64,000 bases of DNA, from the NCBI GenBank assembly GCA_964396895.1, contig CAYNGJ010000014.1, positions 1 to 64,000 of the forward strand. The letters run 5' to 3'. The position numbers were made by a program, and so were the translations under genes. Under the pieces are notes generated by a model. The model had not been told where the DNA came from. It ran no database searches and saw only the letters and a list, made by a program, of their open reading frames with translations. The stretch is from UBA2334 sp964396895. GTDB taxonomy: Bacteria > Pseudomonadota > Gammaproteobacteria > Burkholderiales > Burkholderiaceae_C. Of the stretch, positions 1-8,111 are shown piece by piece; the first letter of the stretch is position 1; each line of letters opens with the position of its first letter.

Positions 1-6
1 TCGCAT

Positions 7-237
7 CTACGTCAATTGAAGTCCGACCCGTTTACACAAAAAATAGGACACCCTCGGGCGTCCCGCCATTTCATCGTCCAGCTGCTCCACCCAGCGGCGT
101 ACAGCGCTGGGAACCAGGTCCATGTCTTTGCAGACCTGGGCCAGGCTGATGCCTTGCTCCCGGATCATCTTGGCCACTTGCAGCTTGAACGCTGGCTCGA
201 AGTGCCTTCTTGTCTTTGTACTTTCTTGATTCATCAT
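7..237 (-). pseudogene. IS3-family transposase OrfA, 5' fragment
   Basis: The product starts with a helix-turn-helix module typical of IS3 OrfA proteins: a RRHFEPAFKLQVAKMI segment, then GISLAQVCKDMDL and AVRRWVEQL, over about residues 11-53. OrfA proteins are usually near 100 residues with a C-terminal leucine zipper. Here the recognisable part stops near residue 57 and is followed by an unrelated tail (GRPRVSYFLCKRV) that looks like read-through of element-end sequence. The zipper and the frameshift window to orfB are missing, so it is called a non-functional fragment. It may continue beyond the left edge only as unrelated sequence. Confidence 0.7.
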
Positions 238-317
238 GAGATCGTTTCCATTGGGACCATTGAAGTCCTATCCCGTTGTCCGATTTCATTGGACCATGAC
301 ACATCAGTCGACAGCGC

Positions 318-989
318 GTGGCCCGCCTTATGCGCGAAGCGGGGATTCAAGGCATCAGCAAGAGGCGAGGGTTCACAGTGACCACCCGCCGAGACAAACG
401 TCAATCACCGGCCAAGGACCTGGTCAATCGCCGTTTCCGGGCCAGTGGCCCGAATCAGTTATGGGTGGCTGACATGACCTACGTACCGACTTGGACGGGC
501 TTCTTGTACTTGGCAGTGGTCATCGATGTCTGGAGTCGTCGCGTGGTGGGCTGGTCGATGGGTGAGCGTATGACTGCAGACCTGGTGCTCGCGGCGCTGA
601 ACATGGCGCTGGAGCAGCGCAAGCCCAAAGGTGTCATCCATCACTCGGACCAGGGCAGCCAGTACACCAGCCTGGCCTTTGGCGAGCGTTGCCGGCAGAT
701 GCAGGTACGCCCTTCGATGGGCACGGTGGGCGATGCCTACGACAACGCGATGGCCGAGAGCTTCTTTGCCAGTCTGGAAGGTGAGCTCATCGAACGCAAT
801 ACATTCCAAAACAAAGTCCAGGCTCGCATGGCGGTGTTCACCTGGATTGAAGGCTGGTACAACCCCAGGCGCCGCCACAGCGGCTTGGGTTACCTCTCAC
901 CGATGAACTTTGAAAGGAGTCAGCAAGCCCTGTTTGATGACCTCGAACACGCCGCTGCGTGCGTCGAAACATCGCCCGAAACGGTTTGA
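318..989 (+). pseudogene. IS3-family transposase OrfB, 5'-truncated
   Basis: This is the rve-type integrase catalytic core of an IS3 transposase. The DDE triad is visible as D52 (VADMTYV), D111 (HHSDQGSQY) and E147 (NAMAESFF), with the 35-residue D-E spacing of the family, and the C-terminal signature YNPRRRHSGLGYLSP follows. The N-terminal HTH_21 part is lost: the frame is open only from about base 300 and the first in-frame start is a GTG inside RVARLMREAGI. At 223 residues it is about 60 short of a normal OrfB. Without orfA and the N-terminus it should be inactive. Confidence 0.8.
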
Positions 990-1421
990 GAATCAAACCA
1001 ATAACCGTCCACTGAAGTGGGTCAACTCCAGATGGACGAGGTCTCCGCACGAGTTCTACCGTTGGTGGAGCGGGCAGTCACCGAACTGGCTCGCGTGAAT
1101 CTCTAGTTGAGTCTCATCAAAGAGGCGGACGCTGAAGATTCAGGGTGCTGCTGACCGACAGGAAAGCTGCGAAACAGTCGGTGAGGCGACAACACTCAGA
1201 GACCGCAACGGGTCGCAAACAGCCGTTCAGTGGCACCCCGAAAAGAGCTTGCCATCTCAGCAAGCAGAGCCAGTGTCCGCAGACTACTCAAACTACATAG
1301 CTGACAACGCAATCAATTAAAGCGCCAGCGGCACATTTGACTCACATTTTCACCCACATAGCCCCGTCGGGCCTTGTTCGAGAGCAGCGGGGCAGCCACC
1401 TGAACACCCCGCTCCCAGCCA
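990..1421. other. Gene-free stretch beside IS remnant
   Basis: I see no credible gene in these 430 bases. A 24-codon open frame starts at 1032 and ends at 1106 but matches nothing I know. Near 1307-1345 there is a degenerate copy of the AT-rich AATAGCT...AAGCG intergenic repeat found elsewhere in the window. The segment ends just downstream of the minus-strand senC stop codon. Confidence 0.5.
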
Positions 1422-3719
1422 TCACACCACCAACCCCACACTCTCCACCGCATCCCCCTGCGCCAGCACCCGGCCAATGACGGCCGTGTGCGCGTACCCC
1501 GCCGCCTTCAACTCGGCCACACAGGCCTCCACCCGCGCCTGCGGCAGGCTGGCCAGCAGGCCGCCTGCGGTTTGGGGGTCAAAGAGCAGCGGGTAGCGCG
1601 GGTGGGCCACAAAGGCCTCCTGGTTTTGCAGGGCGCGGCGCAGGCGCACGTTGGCCGGGGCCAATGAACTGTTGATGCCTGCCGCCACGCACTCCTGCGC
1701 CCCTGCCAACACCGGCAGGGCTGACAGCCACAGTTCCGCGTCCACACCCGAAGGCTTGGTCATTTCCACCAAATGGCCCAGCAGGCCAAAGCCGGTCAGG
1801 TCGGTACACGCAGTGGCACCGTGCGCCATCACAATGCGCGCCCCCACCTGGTTGGACTGCACCATGTGGCCCAGCGCCTCGGTCACCCAGCGCCCCCTGA
1901 AAAAGTCCAGACTGGCCGCGCGTGGGTAGGCTGCAAACAGCGCACCCGTGCCAATGGGTTTGGTCAGAATGAGTGCGTCGCCAGGGGTGAGGCCGCCTTT
2001 GCGCAGCACGGTGTGCAGGTCTTCATCGACCAGGCCGTTGATGGCAAAGCCCAGCGCCAGCTCTTTGCCCTCGCCGGTGTGGCCACCCACCAGCGCGCAG
2101 CCTGCGGCGTTGAGCACTTGCATGGCACCGCTCATCATGTGCAGCAGCAGTTCTTCCACCTTGCGCTCCAGGCCGGGCGGCACCGTCACCACGGCGGTGG
2201 CGGTTTGCGGCTCGCCGCCCATGGCGTAAATGTCGCCCAGCGCGTGGTTGGCGGCCACCTGGCCAAACACATACGGGTCGTCAATGAAGGCCCTGAAAAA
2301 GTCCACCGTGTGCACCATGGCTTTGCCGGGCGGCACGCGCACCACGGCGGCGTCGTCGGGTGAGTGCAGGCCAATGAGCACGTCGTCGCGCGCCACCGGG
2401 TGCAAGGCACCCAGCGCACGCTGCAACACCGTCGCCCCCACCTTGGCCCCGCAGCCGCCGCAGCGCATGGCAATGGCCGAAATGGCCTGTTGCGACTCGT
2501 CGGCCGTCAGCGCCAGCTGGGGTGCCACCGCCTGGCTGCTGGCCTTGGGCATGCTCACCGTGCCCAGGCCCTGGCTGAAGCGGTGCATGAAAGTGCGGTC
2601 GATGTGGTCTTTCCAGCGCCACACCCAGTTGCCTGCAAACCCGATTGCGCCACGCGAGGCCACGGCGTGTTTGTTGCCGGTGCTGATGAGCGCCAGCCAG
2701 TGCCGCTGTGGTTTGTAGGCCTTCAAAGGCACACCCCGCACGGCACGACGCAGGTTGTCGGCCAGCGGCGGGCCCATGCGCACAGCAAAAACGCCGGCTT
2801 TTTCCAGGGGGCGGGGGCCGAAGGCGGCCACGTCACCGGCGGCAAACACCAATGCATTGCTGCTTTGCAGGTGCTCGTTCACCTTCACAAAGCCGCTGTC
2901 GTCCAGCGCCAGGCCTGCCGACGCCAGCCACTGCGGCCCACCGGCTTGCGTCACCCACACGATTTCGTCGGCTTCAAAGGTGCGCCCGGCGCTGGTGGTG
3001 AGGCTGCCCTCGTCCACCCGCGCCACGTCCGCCCCGGTGTGCAGGTGTACGCCGCGCTGGGCCAGCACGCGGGTGAAGTGGCCGCGCACCCAGGCGTTGT
3101 GCGTGCGCATGACTTGCGTGTCGCGGGTAAAGAGGTGGAACACCAGCTCGTCGGGGTTGCGGCCCAGCGCGGTCAGCTCGGCCCGCAGGCGGTACTGCAT
3201 GGACAGCGTCAGCTCCACACCCCCTGCCCCGCCACCCACCAGCGCAATGGTGGTGCGCCCTGGGTGCTGGCGCACACGCTCCAGCAGTGCCAGCCAGCGG
3301 CCATTGAAGTTGAGAATGGGTTTGACCGGCACGGCATGGGCCTGGGCCCCCGTCACCCGCGCCACCTGCGGGGTGGAGCCCACGTTGATGCTGCACACGT
3401 CGTAGCCCACGGGCGGGCGGGTGCGGCACAGCACCTGCTGGTTGGCCGTATCCAGGCCCACCACCTCGTCTTGGTAAAAGCGCGCACCGGCAAAGGCGCA
3501 CAGCTTGGGCAGGTCAATGTGCACATCGTCAAAGCTGTAGTGGCCAGAGATGTAGCCGGGCAGCATGCCCGAGTACGGCGTGTCCACCGTGGTGCAGATG
3601 ACGGTCAGGCGCACCCCAGGCTCGGGCTTCATGCCAAAGCGGCGCAGCACGCCCACGTGGCTGTGGCCCCCGCCAATGAGCACGATGTCGCGCAGCACGG
3701 GTTGATCGGTCGCTTGCAT
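1422..3719 (-). CDS. senC: FAD oxidoreductase-selenophosphate synthase fusion (SenC/SelD)
   Basis: This is a two-domain protein of 765 residues. Residues 1-385 form an NDH-2-like pyridine-nucleotide-disulfide oxidoreductase: FAD site IGGGHSH near 16-21, NAD(P) site VGGGAGGVEL near 161-170, and AAGDVAAFGPRPLEKAGVF near 293-311. Residues 415-765 are selenide, water dikinase (SelD), which makes selenophosphate from selenide and ATP. In CGGCGAKVG, Cys423 and Lys426 match the catalytic Cys17/Lys20 spacing of E. coli SelD. It is the second gene of a minus-strand pair with senB, with a 60-bp gap. Beside senA, senB and egtD it is best read as SenC of selenoneine synthesis; a role in selenouridine or selenocysteine supply cannot be excluded. 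Confidence 0.88.
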   Translation of the reverse strand: MQATDQPVLRDIVLIGGGHSHVGVLRRFGMKPEPGVRLTVICTTVDTPYSGMLPGYISGHYSFDDVHIDLPKLCAFAGARFYQDEVVGLDTANQQVLCRTRPPVGYDVCSINVGSTPQVARVTGAQAHAVPVKPILNFNGRWLALLERVRQHPGRTTIALVGGGAGGVELTLSMQYRLRAELTALGRNPDELVFHLFTRDTQVMRTHNAWVRGHFTRVLAQRGVHLHTGADVARVDEGSLTTSAGRTFEADEIVWVTQAGGPQWLASAGLALDDSGFVKVNEHLQSSNALVFAAGDVAAFGPRPLEKAGVFAVRMGPPLADNLRRAVRGVPLKAYKPQRHWLALISTGNKHAVASRGAIGFAGNWVWRWKDHIDRTFMHRFSQGLGTVSMPKASSQAVAPQLALTADESQQAISAIAMRCGGCGAKVGATVLQRALGALHPVARDDVLIGLHSPDDAAVVRVPPGKAMVHTVDFFRAFIDDPYVFGQVAANHALGDIYAMGGEPQTATAVVTVPPGLERKVEELLLHMMSGAMQVLNAAGCALVGGHTGEGKELALGFAINGLVDEDLHTVLRKGGLTPGDALILTKPIGTGALFAAYPRAASLDFFRGRWVTEALGHMVQSNQVGARIVMAHGATACTDLTGFGLLGHLVEMTKPSGVDAELWLSALPVLAGAQECVAAGINSSLAPANVRLRRALQNQEAFVAHPRYPLLFDPQTAGGLLASLPQARVEACVAELKAAGYAHTAVIGRVLAQGDAVESVGLVV

Positions 3720-3779
3720 TCGGTTCTTTCGGGTGGGTACGAGGTGGTGAACAGGGCTGGGTGGCTGGGCAAATCACCC

Positions 3780-4802
3780 TCAGCCGCGCAAAGCGTCCAC
3801 CAGATTCAGCAGCGCCTGCTGCTCGGCAGCGGGCGCAAACAGGGGGGCGCGCAGCACGCATTGCGCCGCCAATTGGGCCAGCAAACCGTGGGGCAGGTGC
3901 TGGGTGGCCCGGGCCTGGTGCAACAAGTGGGCCAGCTGAGCGGCATCGCCGGGCTCAAAGTAACCCGTGTAGTCTGCCCCCAGCATGCCCACGTTGCCCG
4001 CAATGCGCGAGGCCAGCACGGGCGTGCCACTGCACACGGCCTCCATCAGCACATGCGCGCCGCCTTCCATGCGGCTGGTGTGTACCAGCACATGGGCACG
4101 CTGTATGCGGACGCGGGTGGCGGCATGGGGCAAACCGCCCAGCCAGCGGTAGTGCGGGCAAGCGGCAGCGGTGGCCTGGGCGGCCTCGCCGAAAGCGGCA
4201 TCAAGCGGCAGGCCGATGTGGTCAATGAGCACGCCCGCCCCCTGCCCCAGCAGCCGCACGGCGGCCAGCAAGGTGAGGGGGTCTTTTTCTTCGCGCAGGT
4301 GGCCCACCATCACGGCGCGCAGGTGCTGCGGGGTTTTGGCCAGGGCTTGCCGTGCGGTGGTGGACTGAAACACCACCTGCGTTTTGGCCCGCAGCGCCTC
4401 GGGCAGCGCCTGGCGCCCCTGGTCTTGCAGCACCACCAGCTGCTGGGCCAACGCCAGCGAGCGCTGGGCGGTGGCGTCGGTGGCAATGTCGCGGTACAAG
4501 TCGGTGCCGGTCAGCACCACGGCCAGGCCACGGCTGCCGTGCTGCTGCGCCCAGGCCGCAATACTGGGGGCCGAGCGGCGGGCGTGCAGCGCCAGCATCA
4601 CCTGGTCTGGCGCTGCGGGCGCAGTGGCACCCGTGCTGGCCTGCGGGTCAGGCCATTCCCGGGTGATGCGGGCAGAATGGGCCACCGACAACAGGCGCTG
4701 CCAGCGCCGGGCGGTTTGCCAGTTGCCGTTGTTGGCATCGGCCAGCGCCGGGCTGACGATGACCACCCGGCAAGCCACCTTGGTTTTCAAACCCGCCTGC
4801 AT
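3780..4802 (-). CDS. senB: Selenosugar synthase-type glycosyltransferase SenB
   Basis: The 340-residue protein has the GT-B/GT4 layout. Its start is the characteristic ADANNGNWQTARRW motif (about residues 21-34) of the small TIGR04348 glycosyltransferase family. The nucleotide-sugar half carries EGGAHVLMEAVCSGTPVLAS (about 241-260). In characterised selenoneine clusters SenB joins selenophosphate to UDP-GlcNAc to give a seleno-N-acetylglucosamine. It lies directly upstream of senC and diverges from senA, with the two start codons almost touching. The only ATG is the first codon; a start a few residues later at GTG is possible and would leave room for a promoter. Confidence 0.85.
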   Translation of the reverse strand: MQAGLKTKVACRVVIVSPALADANNGNWQTARRWQRLLSVAHSARITREWPDPQASTGATAPAAPDQVMLALHARRSAPSIAAWAQQHGSRGLAVVLTGTDLYRDIATDATAQRSLALAQQLVVLQDQGRQALPEALRAKTQVVFQSTTARQALAKTPQHLRAVMVGHLREEKDPLTLLAAVRLLGQGAGVLIDHIGLPLDAAFGEAAQATAAACPHYRWLGGLPHAATRVRIQRAHVLVHTSRMEGGAHVLMEAVCSGTPVLASRIAGNVGMLGADYTGYFEPGDAAQLAHLLHQARATQHLPHGLLAQLAAQCVLRAPLFAPAAEQQALLNLVDALRG

Positions 4803-4804
4803 GA

Positions 4805-6043
4805 ATGCCCCTTTGTATGAACACTGGCATGAACTTCGTCATGAGCCTTGACCACCACCGCCGCCTGAACGCCGCCGAGCTGGCCAGCGCCCTGCGCAAC
4901 ACCCGCCAGCGCACCCTTGCCCTGGCCCAAGCCTGGGCACAGGCCCTGCCCAACCTGCAAGTGCCCTACAGCCCCGAGCTGAACCCGCCGCTGTGGGAGT
5001 TGGGCCACGTGGGCTGGTTCCAGGAATGGTGGGTAGGGCGCAACGCCCAGCGGGCCGCAGGCACGGCCTGCGAGCCCGACCACGCCCGCCCGCCGTCCCT
5101 GCTGGCGGCTTGTGCGGGTGAACAAGCTGGCGCCCATGCCGCCGCTGACTTCAACGCCGACGCGCTGTACAACTCCAGCCACGTACCCCATGCCAGCCGC
5201 TGGCACCTGCCACTGCCCAGCCTGGCCCAAACCCAGGCCTACCTGGCCGCCGTGCTGGCGCAAACCCTGACCCTGCTGGCCCAAGCCGGCCCCACAGACC
5301 AGGACTTGTATTTTTGGCGGCTGGCGCTGGCCCATGAAGACATGCACAACGAAGCCTCGGTGTACATGGCCCAAGCGCTGAACGTGCCCCTGCCGCCCGA
5401 ATGGGCCAAGGGCCACAGCGTGCCCCGCCCCGTGGACCATGGCAGCGCGGCTGTGCCCGCGCAAACAGTGGGGCTGGGCAGGCTGGACCACAGCGAGGCC
5501 GACGGCGCCGGTTTTGCCTTTGACAACGAACGGGGTGCCCACCCGGTGGCACTGGCCGCCTTTGAGATAGACACCGTGCCCGTGACTTGGGCGCGCTACC
5601 TGCCTTTTGTGCAGGCCACCGGCCACCGCCTGCCCCCGCATGTGCGCCATGAGCAGGGCCACTGGCAAGCCCGCCATTGGGGCCAATGGCTGCCGCTGGA
5701 CCCTGCCGCTGCTGCCGTGCACCTGAGCCTGGCTGACGCACTGGCCTGGTGCGCGTGGGCCGGCCGCCGCCTGCCCACAGAAGCCGAGTGGGTGTGTGCC
5801 GCACTCACCCTGCCCGGCTTTGGCTGGGGCGAAGTGTGGGAGTGGACGGCCAGCGCCTTTGCCCCCTACCCCGGCTTTACCGCCCACCCCTACCGGGACT
5901 ATTCGGCCCCGTGGTTTGATGGCCGCCCTGTTTTGAAAGGTTTTTGTGCCGCTACCGCTTACCGCATCGCACATGTCAGCTACAGAAATTACTTCACGCC
6001 TGAGCGGCGCGACATTTTTGCAGGGTTTCGTTCCGCCCGCTGA
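4805..6043 (+). CDS. senA: Selenoneine synthase SenA (EgtB-like)
   Basis: This is an EgtB-type non-haem iron enzyme with an N-terminal DinB-like four-helix domain and a C-terminal formylglycine-generating-enzyme-like fold. Counting from 4805, the three iron-ligand histidines are H68 (WELGHVGWF) and H177/H181 (HEDMHNE). The FGE part includes LPTEAEWV and ends in FAGFRSAR. SenA couples hercynine to a selenosugar, forming the C-Se bond that leads to selenoneine; EgtB proper does the sulfur equivalent. In-frame ATGs also lie at 4817, 4829 and 4841. The last (MSLDHHRR) is attractive because the divergent senB starts 2 bp from 4805. The neighbouring senB, senC and egtD favour SenA over EgtB. Confidence 0.85.
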   Translation: MPLCMNTGMNFVMSLDHHRRLNAAELASALRNTRQRTLALAQAWAQALPNLQVPYSPELNPPLWELGHVGWFQEWWVGRNAQRAAGTACEPDHARPPSLLAACAGEQAGAHAAADFNADALYNSSHVPHASRWHLPLPSLAQTQAYLAAVLAQTLTLLAQAGPTDQDLYFWRLALAHEDMHNEASVYMAQALNVPLPPEWAKGHSVPRPVDHGSAAVPAQTVGLGRLDHSEADGAGFAFDNERGAHPVALAAFEIDTVPVTWARYLPFVQATGHRLPPHVRHEQGHWQARHWGQWLPLDPAAAAVHLSLADALAWCAWAGRRLPTEAEWVCAALTLPGFGWGEVWEWTASAFAPYPGFTAHPYRDYSAPWFDGRPVLKGFCAATAYRIAHVSYRNYFTPERRDIFAGFRSAR

Positions 6044-6099
6044 CCAACCCCAGGCGGCCCTGCTCTGCACCGCCACCAGCCCCTGGCACACAGACGAAC

Positions 6100-7077
6100 T
6101 CACCGCGCACGCGCCCAACACACGGCAAAGCGTTGCGCCGGGTCAGTCCAGGCCACGCTGGCCGCGAAGCCTGCATCGGCCAACAGGGCCTGAAAGTGCG
6201 GCAAGTGCCATTTGTAGGAGTTTTCGGTGTGGATGCGCTCGCCCCCCGTGAACACCCGCTGCGCCCCCGGCCAGCGCACCGAGAGCGTGTGCCGCGCCTG
6301 CAAATGCATCTCGATGCGCGACTCCACCGCGTTGTACAGCGCCACATGGGACCAGTCCCGCACCGAGAAATTGGTGCCCAGCGTGCGGTTGATGTGCAGC
6401 AGCAAATTGAGGTTAAAGGCCGCCGTCACGCCCAGTGCGTCGTCGTAGGCAGCTTCCAGCTCGGCCACTCCCTTGACCAGGTCCACCCCAATGAGCAGGC
6501 CACTGCCCGCCACCGGTCCACAGGCGGCGTGCACGCTGCGCAAAAAGGCCAAGGCATCGGTTGGCGTGAAGTTGCCAATGCTGGAGCCGGGGTAAAACAG
6601 CACACGCGGGCAGTCGGCAGGCACATCTTCAGCGGGCAAGGCCAGCCCGGCTGAAAAGTCCAGACCCAGGCCCACCATGTCCATGGCGGGAAACTGCCGC
6701 TGCAAGCACTCCAGCGCACCGCGCAAAAAATCCACCGAAATATCCACCGCCACATAACGACCAGGGGCCAGCAGGCCAAACAGGCTGGCCGCCTTGTTGC
6801 AGTTGCCCGCACCCAGGTCAATCAGGGTGGCACCTGCGGGCAGGTGGGCCGCCATGTCCCGGCCCTGCTCAGCAAAAATGGCCGCCTCGGTGCGCGTGGG
6901 GTAGTACTCGGGCAACTCAGTGATGGCCTCAAACAGCCGAGAACCCAGCGCGTCGTAGAGGTATTTGGGCGCGGTGTGGGCGGCACTGGCCGTGAGACCC
7001 ACCAGCAACTCGGCCCGCACCGCTTCGTGGTCGGTGGTGAAGAGTTGGTGAAACGATGGCTGGCGGACAACGGTCAT
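6100..7077 (-). CDS. egtD: L-histidine N-alpha-methyltransferase EgtD
   Basis: EgtD trimethylates the alpha-amino group of histidine with three S-adenosylmethionine molecules to give hercynine, the acceptor for SenA or EgtB. The 325-residue length is normal. Visible family motifs are LPEYYPTRTE (55-64), the SAM loop DLGAGNCNK (87-95), YPGSSIGNF (161-169) and TENSYKW near the C-terminus. It is convergent with senA (57 bp between stops) and diverges from the selenium-type transporter operon. Its presence makes the cluster self-sufficient for the histidine-derived half of selenoneine. Confidence 0.93.
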   Translation of the reverse strand: MTVVRQPSFHQLFTTDHEAVRAELLVGLTASAAHTAPKYLYDALGSRLFEAITELPEYYPTRTEAAIFAEQGRDMAAHLPAGATLIDLGAGNCNKAASLFGLLAPGRYVAVDISVDFLRGALECLQRQFPAMDMVGLGLDFSAGLALPAEDVPADCPRVLFYPGSSIGNFTPTDALAFLRSVHAACGPVAGSGLLIGVDLVKGVAELEAAYDDALGVTAAFNLNLLLHINRTLGTNFSVRDWSHVALYNAVESRIEMHLQARHTLSVRWPGAQRVFTGGERIHTENSYKWHLPHFQALLADAGFAASVAWTDPAQRFAVCWARAR

Positions 7078-7183
7078 GGGCGGGGCATCTCTGGGTGACG
7101 GGAGCCGGAAGGGCAGATCAGGACTTCGGCCATGGTACCCAAGCCTCGCCGGATTGGCGTTGCCCCTGTGTCAGGGCCTGACC

Positions 7184-7195
7184 AACCGATTGGTT
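7184..7195. promoter_or_regulatory. Palindrome between egtD and transporter operon
   Basis: A short inverted repeat, AACCGATTGGTT, sits 40-50 bp upstream of the ATG at 7236 in the divergent egtD/transporter intergenic region. It could be an operator, but no regulator gene adjoins it and the arms are short, so this is only a suggestion. Confidence 0.25.
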
Positions 7196-7235
7196 AAAGT
7201 GCAAGCCCTTTGTCCTCTCTTGCCCTGGAGCCACC

Positions 7236-8111
7236 ATGACCAGCCAATCACCCTCCCGCACCCGCCGAGCCCTGATGTCTTGCGCCCTGTTGTCTGCCGC
7301 TGCGTTCATGCACCCGGCACTGCACGCGCAGCAGGTGTTTCGCGTGACGGCCATTCCCGACGAGTCCCCGACTGAACTGGCGCGCAAGGCGGCTCCGCTG
7401 GTCAAGTACCTGGAAGGCAAGCTGGGCATGAAGGTGGAATTCACGCCCGTGACCGACTACGCCGCCTCCGTTGAGGCCCTGGTGAACAAAAAGGTGGACA
7501 TGGCCTGGTTTGGCGGCTTCACCTTCGTGCAGGCCAATGTGCGTTCGGGCGGCAAGGTCATTCCGCTGGTGCAGCGCGAAGAAGACGAAAAGTTCAAGTC
7601 CGTGTTCATCACCAGCGACGCCGCCATCAACAGCCTGGTCGACCTCAAGGGCAAAGACGTGAGCTTTGGCTCGCAAAGCAGCACCTCGGGCCACCTGATG
7701 CCCCGCAGCTTTCTGATGCAGGCTGGCCTCAACCCCGACAAAGATTTCAAGCGCGTGGCCTTCAGCGGCGCGCACGATGCCACCATTGCCGCCGTGGCCT
7801 CGGGCAAGGTGCAGGCCGGTGCGCTGAACATTTCGGTGTGGGACAAGTTCGTGGCCGACAAGAAGGTGGACACCACCAAGGTGCGCGCCTTCTACACCAC
7901 GCCCGCCTACTTTGACTACAACTGGACGGTGCACGCCGACATGCCCGCCGCCACCCGCGAGAAGCTGGCCAAGGCCTTCACGGACCTGAGCAAAGCCACC
8001 CCGGAAGGCAAAGAAATTCTGGACCTGCAACGCGCCACCCGCTTTGTGCCCACCCAGGCCGACAACTACAAGGGCATTGAAGCGGCTGCCCGCGGCGCCG
8101 GGCTGCTGTGA
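7236..8111 (+). CDS. PhnD-like substrate-binding protein, putative selenium oxyanion uptake
   Basis: This is a periplasmic binding protein of the PhnD/phosphonate superfamily. It has an N-terminal signal peptide (basic SRTRR, hydrophobic ALMSCALLSAAAF, cleavage probably after ALHA near residue 31). The mature part begins FRVTAIPDESP and contains VDMAWFGGFTFVQA and GSQSSTSGHLMPRSF, as in PhnD-like proteins. Members found beside selD are annotated as putative selenate ABC transporter binding proteins, which fits the adjacent sen genes. A ribosome site (CTGGAG) precedes the ATG. First gene of a four-gene operon. The ligand is inferred; phosphonate, phosphite or another oxyanion remains possible. 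Confidence 0.8.
   Translation: MTSQSPSRTRRALMSCALLSAAAFMHPALHAQQVFRVTAIPDESPTELARKAAPLVKYLEGKLGMKVEFTPVTDYAASVEALVNKKVDMAWFGGFTFVQANVRSGGKVIPLVQREEDEKFKSVFITSDAAINSLVDLKGKDVSFGSQSSTSGHLMPRSFLMQAGLNPDKDFKRVAFSGAHDATIAAVASGKVQAGALNISVWDKFVADKKVDTTKVRAFYTTPAYFDYNWTVHADMPAATREKLAKAFTDLSKATPEGKEILDLQRATRFVPTQADNYKGIEAAARGAGLL

Larger units (their letters stand above)
1..1030. mobile_element. IS3-family remnants, rearranged
   Basis: Two IS3-type transposase pieces lie here in opposite orientation: a 5' piece of orfA on the minus strand and a 5'-truncated orfB on the plus strand. An intact IS3 element has orfA and orfB overlapping on the same strand, so this is not one functional copy. A short motif reading TTGAAGTCC occurs near 15-24 and again near 260-269, on either side of the orfA piece. 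I could not define convincing terminal inverted repeats or a target duplication. The region probably reflects recombination between two related elements, or insertion of one into another with later loss. Confidence 0.7.

Noticed and set aside
1422..3719. Selenocysteine (UGA) recoding in the SelD active site
   Set aside because: The catalytic position is an ordinary Cys codon and the frame is uninterrupted; no SECIS-like element is needed.
2364..4820. 818-codon plus-strand open frame opposite senC and senB
   Set aside because: It is an antisense shadow of GC-rich coding DNA; the protein is His/Gln/Arg-rich with no domain, and the minus strand carries clear senC and senB.
4805..6043. Plain ergothioneine synthase EgtB as the best name
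   Set aside because: Adjacent senB and selD-type senC, without an egtC or egtE neighbour, favour the selenium enzyme; sequence alone does not fully exclude EgtB.
4787..6121. 444-codon minus-strand frame opposite senA
   Set aside because: Low-complexity Gly/His/Gln shadow; senA motifs are intact on the plus strand.
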